Assembly: GCA_005778405.1 (NCBI GenBank)
Contig: SXOA01000053.1
Coordinates: forward strand, 1-44,783
Source: Planctomycetaceae bacterium
Lineage (GTDB): Bacteria > Planctomycetota > Planctomycetia > Pirellulales > Pirellulaceae
Direction of reading: 5' to 3'
Length of the DNA stretch: 44,783 nt
The notes below the pieces were generated by a model that had not been told where the DNA came from, did not search any database, and saw only the letters and a program-made list of their open reading frames with translations. Every line of letters begins with the position of its first letter. The first letter of the stretch is position 1. The position numbers were made by a program, and so were the translations under genes. Shown here in pieces: positions 1 to 7,010 of this stretch.

Positions 1-741
1 CTGACCCTTCCATTCTTCCTTGCTCTGGCCGTTCCCCAGGTCTTTGTCAATCCAAGGAATGAGCGAGCCGGCGAGAGGGACGCCGAAGTATTCGGCAGGA
101 AAGGTGCTCTCGCGCAAAGTGGCGGCGACCTGGCGGTCGATTTCCAAAATGGCGGAGGCGGGATCGGCCAGCAGGCCAGCGACGGAAGCATTCGCGGCTC
201 CCATTTGTCTGAGCAGCTCGCGCATGTTGTTCGCCCCAGCGCCCGAGGCGGCCTGGTAGGTCATACTGGTGAGCCATTCAACCAGACCCGCTTTGAACAG
301 GCCGTCGAGCCCCATCAGCATCAAGCTGACGGTGCAATTGCCGCCGATGTAATTCTTGACCCCCTTCGCTAGGGCCGCCTTGATGACCGGCAGATTGACA
401 GGGTCCAAGATGATGACTGCATCGTCCTTCATCCGGAGCGAGGAAGCGGCATCAATCCAATAGCCGTTCCAGCGTGCACTGCGAAGGCGCGGATAAACAT
501 CGCTGGTGTAGTCCCCCCCCTGGCACGTAATGATCACGTCCATCTTCTTCAGGGCATCCAGGCTCCCGGCATCCAGCAGCTTACCGGTTTCATGACCGCC
601 GATTTTCGGCCCCGCGCCCCCCGCCGCCGACGTGGAAAAGAACACTGGCTCAATCAGGGCGAAGTCATTTTCCGCCTGCATCCGCTCCATCAGCACAGAG
701 CCGACCATCCCACGCCAACCCACAAGACCGACACGCTTCAC
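1..741 (-). CDS. asd: Aspartate-semialdehyde dehydrogenase, C-terminus cut by the window edge
   Basis: This enzyme reduces aspartyl-4-phosphate to aspartate semialdehyde with NADPH, in the cytoplasm, at the branch to lysine/diaminopimelate, threonine and methionine. The 247 visible residues follow the E. coli-type Asd closely: an N-terminal nucleotide-binding [15 protein letters not shown], then [36 protein letters not shown], and [10 protein letters not shown], which holds the catalytic cysteine. About 120 C-terminal residues are missing because the window begins inside the gene. The start is GTG at 741; a TGA lies three codons upstream in frame, so no earlier start is possible, and AAGTGAG upstream is a weak ribosome site. 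It is the last visible gene of the rpmB-gatCAB run, 133 nt after gatB. The family is certain from the sequence; placing it in the same transcript as gatB is inference. Confidence 0.96.
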   Translation of the reverse strand, partial: MKRVGLVGWRGMVGSVLMERMQAENDFALIEPVFFSTSAAGGAGPKIGGHETGKLLDAGSLDALKKMDVIITCQGGDYTSDVYPRLRSARWNGYWIDAASSLRMKDDAVIILDPVNLPVIKAALAKGVKNYIGGNCTVSLMLMGLDGLFKAGLVEWLTSMTYQAASGAGANNMRELLRQMGAANASVAGLLADPASAILEIDRQVAATLRESTFPAEYFGVPLAGSLIPWIDKDLGNGQSKEEWKGQ

Positions 742-874
742 GGGAATGACTCACTTAAAACAAGGGCTAATTGACCGCATTTCAACCCAACAATTCATCG
801 TAGTTTCCAGGGCAAAATCCGACTATGGGTTGCCCTGCGACAATGATGCACTCGTGGCAAAGTGGTTCGCCGAA

Positions 875-2347
875 TTACGGCATTTTTGCAATCAATTCCA
901 GGCAAATCCGCCGCACCTCGTTGGGGTTGGCATTCGGGTTCCGCTTCTTCGCCTGACCGAGCAGCGCTCCGATCGCTTGCTGCTTCCCGGCTTTGACATC
1001 GGCGACGATTTTGGGGTTGGCGGCGACGAGCTCTTTGCAGATGTTCTCGAGCTCGGAGGAATCAACCTTGGCAATGCCGAGGGCGGACATGGCGGCGGCG
1101 GCATCGCGCCGATTGGCCACCATGTCGTTGAAGACTTCCTTGGCCCGCGTGATTTCGATCTCGCCTCCGGCGACCAGCTTGACAAGATTGGCGAGTTGCG
1201 GGGCGGTGAGCGGAAACTGTTCCAGCGTGATGCTTTGGTCGTTGAGGATGCGGAGCAACTCCTGCGTCACCCAGTTGCTGGCCTTCTTGCCGTCCCCGCT
1301 CAACTTGGCGACTTCTTCGAAATACGCGACAAATGGAAGTCCTTGCAACACGATCACGTCGCTGTCGTAGTCGCTGATGCCATAAGTCTTCTCCAACCGG
1401 GAACGAATGGCAGCAGGAAGTTCAACGAGGCCGGAGCGAACTTCTTCAACTTCAGCTTTGGGCGTGATTACGGGGACCAGGTCGGGGTCGGGGAAGTAGC
1501 GGTAGTCGGCGGACTCTTCCTTTTCCCGCTGCGGCAGCGTGGTGCCGGCTGCGTCGTCCCAGCCGCGGGTTTGCTTGGGGTAGTCCTTGATGGTCCGGCC
1601 GGTCTCTTCCCACACGTCATATTGCCGCTTCGCCTCGTAGGCCAAGGCCCGCTCCACATGCCGGAAGCTGTTGAGGTTCTTGACCTCGACAATCGGCGTG
1701 GCGATTTTGCCGCTCGGCCCCTGGATATGGATGTTGACGTTGGCATCCACTCGCAGGCTCCCCTCCTGCATGTTGCAGTCCGAGACGCCCAAATAGAGCA
1801 GCATCAGCCGAAGCTGCGTGAGGTAAACGCGGGCCTCCTTGGTGCTCCGCATGTCGGGGGCAGAGACGATTTCGAGCAGCGGCGTGCCGGTCCGGTTGAG
1901 ATCGATCCGCGTGTCCGCCTTGCCATGCTCTTCGTCATGCAGGCTTTTGCCGGCGTCCTCCTCCAGATGGGCCCGGATGATGCCGATCCGCTTGGCCGCG
2001 AATTCCTTCTTCGGGTCGCTGATCTCCAGCCAGCCGTTTTGCGACATCGGCAAGTCGTACTGGCTGATTTGATACCCCTTCGGCAAGTCCGGGTAGTAGT
2101 ACTGCTTGCGGTCCCACTTGGTGAACTGGGGAATTTCGCAGTTCAGGGCAATCGCCGTCTTCAGCCCCAGCCGAAACGCCTCGCGGTTCATCACCGGTAA
2201 GCTCCCCGGCATCCCGATGCAAACCGGGCAGGTCTGCGTATTCGGCGGCCCGCCAAACTTCGTGCTGCACCGGCAGAAGAGTTTTGATTTGGTCTGAAGC
2301 TGAACGTGAACTTCGAGACCGACGATGAGGTCGTAGGAGTGTGGCAT
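875..2347 (-). CDS. gatB: Aspartyl/glutamyl-tRNA amidotransferase subunit B
   Basis: GatB is the kinase/transamidase subunit of GatCAB. It phosphorylates the side chain of Glu or Asp on misacylated Glu-tRNA(Gln) or Asp-tRNA(Asn) and accepts ammonia from GatA. The protein (490 aa) opens with YDLIVGLEVHVQL, has the cysteine pairs C25/C27 and C40/C43 expected of zinc-binding GatB, the TKWDRKQYYYPDLPKGYQISQ segment in two overlapping parts, and a C-terminal helical YqeY-like tRNA-binding domain over roughly the last 150 residues. ATG at 2347 is chosen because the family begins right there; a GTG nine codons upstream (2374) would add residues that match nothing. It lies 63 nt after gatA, and the spacer contains a palindromic repeat directly behind the gatA stop. 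A complete gatCAB suggests that Gln-tRNA and/or Asn-tRNA is made by transamidation here. Confidence 0.97.
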   Translation of the reverse strand: MPHSYDLIVGLEVHVQLQTKSKLFCRCSTKFGGPPNTQTCPVCIGMPGSLPVMNREAFRLGLKTAIALNCEIPQFTKWDRKQYYYPDLPKGYQISQYDLPMSQNGWLEISDPKKEFAAKRIGIIRAHLEEDAGKSLHDEEHGKADTRIDLNRTGTPLLEIVSAPDMRSTKEARVYLTQLRLMLLYLGVSDCNMQEGSLRVDANVNIHIQGPSGKIATPIVEVKNLNSFRHVERALAYEAKRQYDVWEETGRTIKDYPKQTRGWDDAAGTTLPQREKEESADYRYFPDPDLVPVITPKAEVEEVRSGLVELPAAIRSRLEKTYGISDYDSDVIVLQGLPFVAYFEEVAKLSGDGKKASNWVTQELLRILNDQSITLEQFPLTAPQLANLVKLVAGGEIEITRAKEVFNDMVANRRDAAAAMSALGIAKVDSSELENICKELVAANPKIVADVKAGKQQAIGALLGQAKKRNPNANPNEVRRICLELIAKMP

Positions 2348-2385
2348 GGGACTATCGGATTCTCTTGTTTTCACCGCTTCGCGGC

Positions 2386-2408
2386 TGGGCAGGCTGGAAG
2401 CCTAACTC
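2386..2408 (-). repeat. Post-stop palindromic repeat (family B), copy behind gatA
   Basis: Read on the minus strand, this 23-nt copy contains GGCTTCCAGCCTGCCC and begins 2 nt after the gatA TAG. It matches copies behind yidD, dnaJ and rpmG in sequence, orientation and distance from the stop. The first bases differ (GAGTTA instead of GGGGTA), which weakens the outer part of the hairpin in this copy. Confidence 0.8.
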
Positions 2409-2410
2409 AC

Positions 2411-3958
2411 CTACAGGTTTGGCCGCTTCGTATGCCAATCCGTCCCCCGCTGGAACATCGCCGCCGCGCGGAGCAGGCGGTCTTCGTCGAAGGGGCGAGC
2501 TTGGATTTGCAGGCCGATGGGGAGCGGGCTGCCGGTGGTTTTGCCGCTGGTGAGGCCGCAGGGAATGCTGATGCCGGCGATGCCGGCGAGATTGGCGGTG
2601 ACGGTGTAGAGGTCTTCCAGGTACATGGCCAGCGGGTCCCCCGATTTTTCGCCGATCTTGAAGGGCGGGTTGGGGGCGGTGGGCCCGATGATGAAATCGA
2701 CTTCCTGGAAGGCGGCGTCGTAGTCGCTGCGGATCAGCCGGCGGACTTTGAGGGCTTGCAGGTAGTACTTATCCGCGTAACCGGCGGAGAGAGCGTAGGT
2801 GCCGAGCATGATGCGGCGCTTCACCTCGGGGCCAAACCCTTCCGCCCGCGTTTTGCGATAGAGGCGGATGAGAGCCGTGTCGAGGTTCTTCAGCCCTTTC
2901 TCGTCCTGCTTCGCTTCCAGGGATTTCCGTTCCGCGGCCAGTTCGGCCAGCATCTGCTTCTCGTCGGTCCGGTAACCGTAATGGACGCCGTCGTAGCGGG
3001 CGAGGTTACTGCTCGCTTCGCTGGGGGCGATGATGTAGTAGGTGGCGATGCCGTACTTGCTGTGCGGCAGCGAGATGTCCTTCACCGTGGCGCCGAGGGA
3101 CTGGTAGACCTTCACCGCTTCGCGTACAGCGGCTTCGACTTCGGGGTCGAGACCGGGGCCGAAGTGTTCTTTCACAAGGCCGAGTTTCAGCCCCTGGAAG
3201 GGCTGGCTCAGCGATTTGGTGTACTCGGGAGTGGGAATGTTGGCGGAAGTCGAATCGAGTGGGTCGTGGCCGGCGAGGACTTCGAGCAGCAGGGCAGCAT
3301 CTTCCGCCGTAGCCGCCATGGGGCCGATTTGATCGAGCGAACTGGCGAAAGCGACGAGCCCATACCGGCTGACGCGGCCGTAGGTCGGCTTGAGGCCAGT
3401 GACGCCACAGAAAGCCGCCGGCTGGCGGATGGAACCGCCAGTGTCGGTGCCGATGGAAAGGGGAGCCATGCTCGCGGCCAAACAGGCTGCCGCACCGCCG
3501 CTGCTGCCGCCGGGGACGCGGGATTTGTCCCAGGGATTGGTCGTTTTGAAGAATGCGGAATTCTCGGTGGAACCTCCCATCGCGAACTCATCCATGTTCG
3601 TCTTGCCAATCAGAACCGCGTCCGCCTCCTTAAGCCGCTTGACCACGGTGGCATCGTAGGGTGGGACAAAGTTCTCCAGCATCTTGCTACCGCAGGTGGT
3701 CTTTTGCCCCTTCGTGCAAATGACATCCTTGATTGCCACGGGCAAACCGCCCAGCTTTCCCATTGGCTTGCCTGCCGCTCGCCGGTCATCAATTTCCTTG
3801 GCCCGAGCCAGAGCCGCGGCAGGATCGACATGCAAAAACGCCTTCACCTGGCCGTCATACAGCTTGATCTGATCCAGATACGCCTGCGTCAGCTCGACGG
3901 AGGAGAGCTTGCGAACAGAGAGGTCGCGGAGGAGGTCGGTGGCGGAGCGAGCGAGCAT
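2411..3958 (-). CDS. gatA: Aspartyl/glutamyl-tRNA amidotransferase subunit A (glutaminase)
   Basis: GatA is the amidase-signature subunit that hydrolyses glutamine and feeds ammonia through the GatCAB channel to GatB. The 515-aa protein is of normal length. The Ser-cisSer-Lys catalytic triad is visible as K77 (in PVAIKD), S152 (in PGGSSGGAAA) and S176 (in GTDTGGSIRQPA), and NMDEFAMGGSTENS around residue 121 is the usual GatA signature. The ATG at 3958 has no Shine-Dalgarno; six nucleotides before it is the arm of an inverted-repeat element that fills the whole gatC-gatA spacer. The gene lies between gatC and gatB on the same strand, so co-transcription is likely. Identification is secure; the effect of the repeat on expression is unknown. 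Confidence 0.98.
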   Translation of the reverse strand: MLARSATDLLRDLSVRKLSSVELTQAYLDQIKLYDGQVKAFLHVDPAAALARAKEIDDRRAAGKPMGKLGGLPVAIKDVICTKGQKTTCGSKMLENFVPPYDATVVKRLKEADAVLIGKTNMDEFAMGGSTENSAFFKTTNPWDKSRVPGGSSGGAAACLAASMAPLSIGTDTGGSIRQPAAFCGVTGLKPTYGRVSRYGLVAFASSLDQIGPMAATAEDAALLLEVLAGHDPLDSTSANIPTPEYTKSLSQPFQGLKLGLVKEHFGPGLDPEVEAAVREAVKVYQSLGATVKDISLPHSKYGIATYYIIAPSEASSNLARYDGVHYGYRTDEKQMLAELAAERKSLEAKQDEKGLKNLDTALIRLYRKTRAEGFGPEVKRRIMLGTYALSAGYADKYYLQALKVRRLIRSDYDAAFQEVDFIIGPTAPNPPFKIGEKSGDPLAMYLEDLYTVTANLAGIAGISIPCGLTSGKTTGSPLPIGLQIQARPFDEDRLLRAAAMFQRGTDWHTKRPNL

Positions 3959-3964
3959 GGGGGG

Positions 3965-4062
3965 AATGACGAAATTCGAATTCCAAATGACGAATTCAAT
4001 CCATGATAACGAAGTTTGGCCTCTTCAATTCGCCATTCGCCATTCGAATTTCGTCATTCGCC
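3965..4062 (-). repeat. Pre-start inverted-repeat element (family A), copy before gatA
   Basis: The arms are 3965-3981 (AATGACGAAATTCGAAT) and 4042-4058 (ATTCGAATTTCGTCATT), a perfect 17-bp match, with further GGCGAATGGCGAATT-type sequence on the inner side. Read toward gatA, the outer arm overlaps the end of gatC and supplies its TGA at 4054-4056; the inner arm stops 6 nt before the gatA ATG. Related elements in the same orientation precede the genes starting at 8731 and 27170. The size and long arms resemble a MITE or long REP element, but no transposase is present. Confidence 0.85.
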
Positions 4063-4344
4063 TAAAACCGCCGGCACTCGGTAGCACTCCGCATCCTTCT
4101 TTGGGGCGTTTGCCAAAGCCGCATCGCGCGGGAGACTAGCACCGAGGGCGTCGTCCGCAAACACGTTGTGCATCTCCTGCGCGTGAGCCATCGGCTGGAC
4201 GTTGTCGGTACTCAGCTCACCAAGCTGTTCGATATAGCCGACGATCCGCCCCATCTGCTCGGTCATCGTGTCGAGCTCGGCGTCGCCCAGGCGCAGTCGC
4301 CCGAGGAGCGAGACCTTTTCGACATCGGCGCGGGTGAGGGACAT
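4054..4344 (-). CDS. gatC: Aspartyl/glutamyl-tRNA amidotransferase subunit C
   Basis: GatC is the small subunit that wraps around GatA and ties it to GatB. The 96-aa product has the usual two N-terminal helices (MSLTRADVEKVSLLGRLRL and TEQMGRIVGYIEQLGELST, overlapping the family consensus), a VQPMAHAQ segment and a C-terminal CYRVPAVL strand. The first gene of the gat set, it begins 13 nt after rpmB. The last two sense codons (Gly-Glu) and the TGA lie inside the family A repeat, so the native end of the gene has been replaced or continued by the repeat. Because GatC proteins usually end just after VPxVL, this probably does no harm. Confidence 0.95.
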   Translation of the reverse strand: MSLTRADVEKVSLLGRLRLGDAELDTMTEQMGRIVGYIEQLGELSTDNVQPMAHAQEMHNVFADDALGASLPRDAALANAPKKDAECYRVPAVLGE

Positions 4345-4357
4345 TGATTAATCGTGA

Positions 4358-4687
4358 CTAAGCCTTGGCCTTCACCGGCTTGGCGGCTTTGGGTGCAGCA
4401 GCCCTCGGCGGGGCGGGTTTGGGCCTGTGATCCACCGGCAGTTTGAAAGGGGACTGTTTGACCGCCTTACGGACAATTCCCTTCTTCAGGCAACGCGTGC
4501 AAATCAGCACCGTCTTGTTGGTGCCGTTGGGCGTGGTGATTTTGATCCGCTGCAGGTTCGGCTTGAACTCGCGATGGGTGATGCCGGTCACCTTGGTGCC
4601 GACGCCCCCCAGGTATTTGGCCTTGCCGCGGGTAGTAATTTGATTGCCGACGCTCTTTGTCTTCTCGCAAAATTCGCACTGGGCCAT
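4358..4687 (-). CDS. rpmB: Ribosomal protein L28 (zinc-binding form) with basic tail
   Basis: This is a component of the large ribosomal subunit. Residues 1-75 are a typical L28: MAQCEFCEKTKSVGNQ, GGVGTKVTGITHREFKPNLQ in pieces, and LICTRCLKKGIVRKA. The pairs C4/C7 and C63/C66 form the zinc ribbon of the C+ variety. Residues 85-109 are an extra tail rich in Pro, Ala and Lys, absent from most L28 proteins and probably disordered. The gene precedes gatC by 13 nt, so it may lead the gatCAB transcript; it follows yidD after a 132-nt spacer that contains a post-stop repeat. The start ATG at 4687 agrees with the family. Confidence 0.96.
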   Translation of the reverse strand: MAQCEFCEKTKSVGNQITTRGKAKYLGGVGTKVTGITHREFKPNLQRIKITTPNGTNKTVLICTRCLKKGIVRKAVKQSPFKLPVDHRPKPAPPRAAAPKAAKPVKAKA

Positions 4688-4791
4688 CGTAACGTCCTTT
4701 GTGTCAACCGGTTATGTCTGAGGGCGGACTTCGGCGACCGCCATTTGTTGTCGCAGGGGAAATATGGGAAACCTCACAGTATAGCCGTTTC

Positions 4792-4814
4792 TGGGCAGGC
4801 TGGAAGCCTACCCC
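4792..4814 (-). repeat. Post-stop palindromic repeat (family B), copy behind yidD
   Basis: On the minus strand this 23-nt copy begins 5 nt after the yidD TGA and reads GGGGTAGGCTTCC followed by AGCCTGCCCA. The two ends pair around a short TCC loop. It has the same orientation and nearly the same distance from the stop codon as the copies behind gatA, dnaJ and rpmG. Confidence 0.85.
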
Positions 4815-4819
4815 CACGG

Positions 4820-5056
4820 TCATGGCGGGTCATCACCCCCCTGGCAAAAAGGGTTACAGCGGCAGACTCGCCAAATGCCTTTGAGGCTGCCGCGAATGGC
4901 CCCGTACTTCACAACGGCGCCGATGAAATAGTGGCTGCATGTCGGCTGAAAACGGCATTGGCGACCGATGATGGGGCTGAGTGTCCACTGATAGATGCGA
5001 ACCAGGCCGATGAGAAACAGGCTGGGAAGCCGCACGATCAATCTCAACAGACTCAT
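4820..5056 (-). CDS. yidD: Membrane protein insertion efficiency factor YidD
   Basis: YidD is a small membrane-associated protein thought to help YidC-dependent insertion of membrane proteins. The 78-aa product begins [20 protein letters not shown], an amphipathic/hydrophobic helix, and continues with [20 protein letters not shown], the family signature with C34 and C40, then [19 protein letters not shown]. The start ATG at 5056 overlaps the rnpA stop by 4 nt (ATGA), the usual rnpA-yidD coupling. A much longer reading frame extends upstream to 5227 but runs through rnpA in another frame and is not real. A family B repeat follows the stop. Confidence 0.95.
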   Translation of the reverse strand: MSLLRLIVRLPSLFLIGLVRIYQWTLSPIIGRQCRFQPTCSHYFIGAVVKYGAIRGSLKGIWRVCRCNPFCQGGDDPP

Positions 5057-5415
5057 GCCCGGTTCCTCGCCAGCTTCCGGGCAATTCTCGCGGCAAGCTC
5101 CGGCAGGGACTGGGCGATGGCGTGAAAGTCGAGTACGGCCCCTTTCTGCGGCCGGACCACAAGATCGACTCCCGCCGGCAGCGTTTCGCGAGTGAGCCGA
5201 AACGCTTCGCGGATGCGCCGCTTCCAAGCGTTCCGCACCACGGCGTTCCCGACTTTGCGCGAGACACTCAAGCCCAGCCGCGGATAAGCCAACCCGTTCT
5301 CGCAGCCGTTGACCACCAGCACATCATCGGCGGCATAAACGCGAGCCACGTAGACGCGCTGAAAATCGGCATCCTTGCGGAGGTGATGATGCTTGGGGAA
5401 GCGAATGTCAGGCAT
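5053..5415 (-). CDS. rnpA: Ribonuclease P protein component
   Basis: This is the protein subunit that assists RNase P RNA in cutting the 5' leader from pre-tRNAs. The 120-aa product has [17 protein letters not shown] at the N-terminus and the RNR motif [19 protein letters not shown] at about residues 53-71, the main RNA-contacting helix. ATG at 5415 is chosen because the preceding 28 codons of open frame (up to 5499) cross a 22-bp inverted repeat and match nothing in the family. Usually rnpA follows rpmH near dnaA; neither is visible here. The gene overlaps yidD by 4 nt. The hairpin repeat ends 27 nt upstream of the start and would lie in the 5' leader of the transcript. Confidence 0.95.
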   Translation of the reverse strand: MPDIRFPKHHHLRKDADFQRVYVARVYAADDVLVVNGCENGLAYPRLGLSVSRKVGNAVVRNAWKRRIREAFRLTRETLPAGVDLVVRPQKGAVLDFHAIAQSLPELAARIARKLARNRA

Positions 5416-5442
5416 AAAGAAATGTCCGCTCACGGACGCGAG

Positions 5443-5513
5443 GGGGTCGGGAGTCTTTGGCGTCTGCGATTGTCTGTTTTGCATTGTCGGTGACGCCAAA
5501 GACTCCCGACCCC
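5443..5513. repeat. 22-bp perfect inverted repeat before rnpA (family C)
   Basis: The arms 5443-5464 and 5492-5513 are exact reverse complements over 22 bp; the core is GGTCGGGAGTCTTTGGCGTC and its complement, with a 27-nt loop. The element fills most of the spacer between the small membrane protein stop (5518) and the rnpA start (5415). On the minus strand there is no T-run after it, so it does not look like a simple terminator. Such a perfect arm length suggests a dispersed mobile repeat, but only one copy lies in this window. Confidence 0.85.
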
Positions 5514-5517
5514 TTGA

Positions 5518-5787
5518 TTACGGCTCCTCATCAAACTTCTCTCCCGGCTTGAGCGGCTGGGGAGTCCAGTCGCTGGTGGCAGGGCGTGGAGTTGGCTTGT
5601 GATAGCTGGTGCCGTGCATATAACGGCGGGTGATGCGGGCACCGAGCCAGGTGAGCAAAGCCATGGCAAAGCCGAGAATGATCAAGGCAGCGAGCGCGGC
5701 TTTGATTTTCGCCTTAGTCGCTCCATCCAGCTTTTGGAGCGGCATTTCTTCCGCCAGCAGGAACAGATGGATTGCGAAGTGGTTCAT
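5518..5787 (-). CDS. Small membrane protein, function unknown
   Basis: No family was recognised. The 89-aa frame has one clear transmembrane helix at about residues 27-50 (IKAALAALIILGFAMALLTW), followed by a basic stop-transfer segment (ARITRRYMHG) and a proline-rich C-terminal tail ending EKFDEEP, which suggests a cytoplasmic tail. The start is uncertain: ATG 5787 lies directly behind a repeat pair and has no ribosome site, whereas ATG 5745 (MPLQKLDG, 75 aa) has GGAAG just upstream. It sits between dnaJ and rnpA on the same strand, with repeat elements on both sides. The gene is probably real because its reading frame holds a well-formed helix and tail and no other frame here does. Confidence 0.6.
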   Translation of the reverse strand: MNHFAIHLFLLAEEMPLQKLDGATKAKIKAALAALIILGFAMALLTWLGARITRRYMHGTSYHKPTPRPATSDWTPQPLKPGEKFDEEP

Positions 5788-5794
5788 GGAAAAT

Positions 5795-5854
5795 GGGGCA
5801 AGCTTCCAGCCTGCCCAAAAAAAGTCTTTACTGGGCAGGCTGGAAGCCTACCCC
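5795..5854. repeat. Head-to-head pair of family B repeats behind dnaJ
   Basis: Two 23-nt copies lie in opposite orientation, 5795-5817 and 5832-5854, with a 14-nt spacer (AAAAAAGTCTTTAC). They pair over 21 of 23 positions. The copy nearer dnaJ begins 6 nt after its TAG and reads, on the minus strand, the same way as the other post-stop copies. This paired form resembles a BIME made of two REP units. Transcribed from dnaJ, it would form a long hairpin with a T-rich stretch in its loop, so it may act as a terminator or mRNA-end stabiliser. Confidence 0.85.
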
Positions 5855-5860
5855 AAAAAG

Positions 5861-6850
5861 CTACCACTTCAGCTCTTCCCGTGGCGTTTCTTTCTGGCGG
5901 CTTTCGAACTTGCGAATCAGCTCGGCGCTGGTCTCGTCAATTGTCTTGGGAATGGCAATCAAGATCTCGGCGTACAGGTCGCCGCGGGTTCCATCCTTGA
6001 TTCGCACACCGTAGCCCTTTGCCCGAATTCGTTTGCCGCTGCTGGTGCCGGCGGGCACGGTCAGGGTAATGGTACCGTGCGGCGTGGGAACATCGACCTT
6101 CGAGCCGAGTGCCGCCTCGCCAATGGTGACGGGAACCCGGACGTGCAGGTTCATCCCGTCCCGCGAGAAGAACGGATGTGGGGCGACGCGAATCGTGACG
6201 AGCAAATCGCCCGGCGGGCCGCTGCCGGGAGCGGGTGATCCCTGGCCGCGATAACGGATGGTTTTTCCGTTTTCGATTCCCGCGGGAAATCTGATTGTGA
6301 CCGTCTCCACTTCGCCACTCGGCCGGCGCAAACGGAGCAACTCCTCTCCTCCTTCGATCGACCTGGCGAAAGGAATCTCGATTTGGTGGGCAACGTCGGC
6401 TCCCGGCTGGTTGCTCTTGCGCCCTCGGCGGCGGGGAGCGGGGCCGAAGCTTTCCCCGGCGCTACCGTGGAATCCGCCGCCGGTGAACTGCCGCAGCAGA
6501 TCTTCGATATCAGCGGCAGATGCTCCTCCACCACCCCCACCGGGGCCGCCGAATTGAGAAAAGTCCATTCCTTCCCACCCTGGCGGCATCTGCCCGCCTC
6601 CACCTCCTGGCGGCGCCTGGCGATAGTTTTCAAACTCCGGCCCAAACTGGTCGTACATCTGCCGCTTCTTGTCGTCGCTGAGCACGTCGTACGCCTGTTG
6701 AATCTCCTGGAACTTCTTCTTGGCCGTTTTGTCGTCCGGGTTCAGATCGGGATGGTGCTTCTTGGCCAGCTGGCGGTACGCCTTCTGGATCTCATCCTTC
6801 GATGCCCCACGGCTGACGCCGAGAGTCTTGTAGTAGTCGCTAGTGGCCAT
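5861..6850 (-). CDS. DnaJ/CbpA-type co-chaperone without zinc finger
   Basis: A type II J-domain protein of 329 aa that should stimulate DnaK ATPase and hand over unfolded clients. The J domain (residues 4-68) contains [20 protein letters not shown] and the HPD motif at 33-35. It is followed by a Gly/Pro-rich linker (about 75-125) and two C-terminal beta-sandwich substrate domains, with [14 protein letters not shown] and [14 protein letters not shown] typical of CbpA/DnaJ. There is no CXXCXGXG zinc-finger repeat, which separates it from classical DnaJ. The ATG at 6850 ([10 protein letters not shown]) fits the family; an open extension to 6892 lies in a repeat-rich spacer. Another DnaJ may exist elsewhere in the genome, so I give no gene symbol. 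Confidence 0.93.
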   Translation of the reverse strand: MATSDYYKTLGVSRGASKDEIQKAYRQLAKKHHPDLNPDDKTAKKKFQEIQQAYDVLSDDKKRQMYDQFGPEFENYRQAPPGGGGGQMPPGWEGMDFSQFGGPGGGGGGASAADIEDLLRQFTGGGFHGSAGESFGPAPRRRGRKSNQPGADVAHQIEIPFARSIEGGEELLRLRRPSGEVETVTIRFPAGIENGKTIRYRGQGSPAPGSGPPGDLLVTIRVAPHPFFSRDGMNLHVRVPVTIGEAALGSKVDVPTPHGTITLTVPAGTSSGKRIRAKGYGVRIKDGTRGDLYAEILIAIPKTIDETSAELIRKFESRQKETPREELKW

Positions 6851-6865
6851 GAAGCAGGAGACAGG

Positions 6866-6997
6866 GGTCAGGGGACAAGAGTCAATGAACAACCTTCAAG
6901 TTAAGCGAGGCACGAAAATGCTGCCAGTGCCAATTGTAGGAACTGAGCCGCAATTTCGGCGTGCTAGACTTGTGCGAGTGCCTTTTGACCCCTGACC
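6866..6997. repeat. Inverted GGTCAGGGG motif in the divergent dnaJ/metallohydrolase spacer
   Basis: GGTCAGGGG at 6866-6874 and its complement at 6989-6997 lie just outside the two divergent start codons (6850 and 7011). The arms are only 9 bp and 114 nt apart, so this may be two separate repeat fragments rather than one hairpin. The start at 7011 has no Shine-Dalgarno. Confidence 0.4.
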
Positions 6998-7010
6998 TCT
7001 GAGCCCTCCG

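Noticed and set aside
808..837. Hairpin CAGGGCAA/TTGCCCTG between gatB and asd as terminator
   Set aside because: The stem is only 8 bp with a 14-nt loop and no T-run follows on the minus strand; asd would also then need a separate promoter for which I see no evidence.
632..2200. Long open frame on the plus strand opposite gatB (522 codons)
   Set aside because: It is antisense to a clearly conserved gene, its composition is typical of a high-GC shadow frame and it shows no family motif.
2306..4006. Long open frame on the plus strand opposite gatA (566 codons)
   Set aside because: Shadow of gatA; the minus-strand frame has the complete amidase triad, this frame has nothing recognisable.
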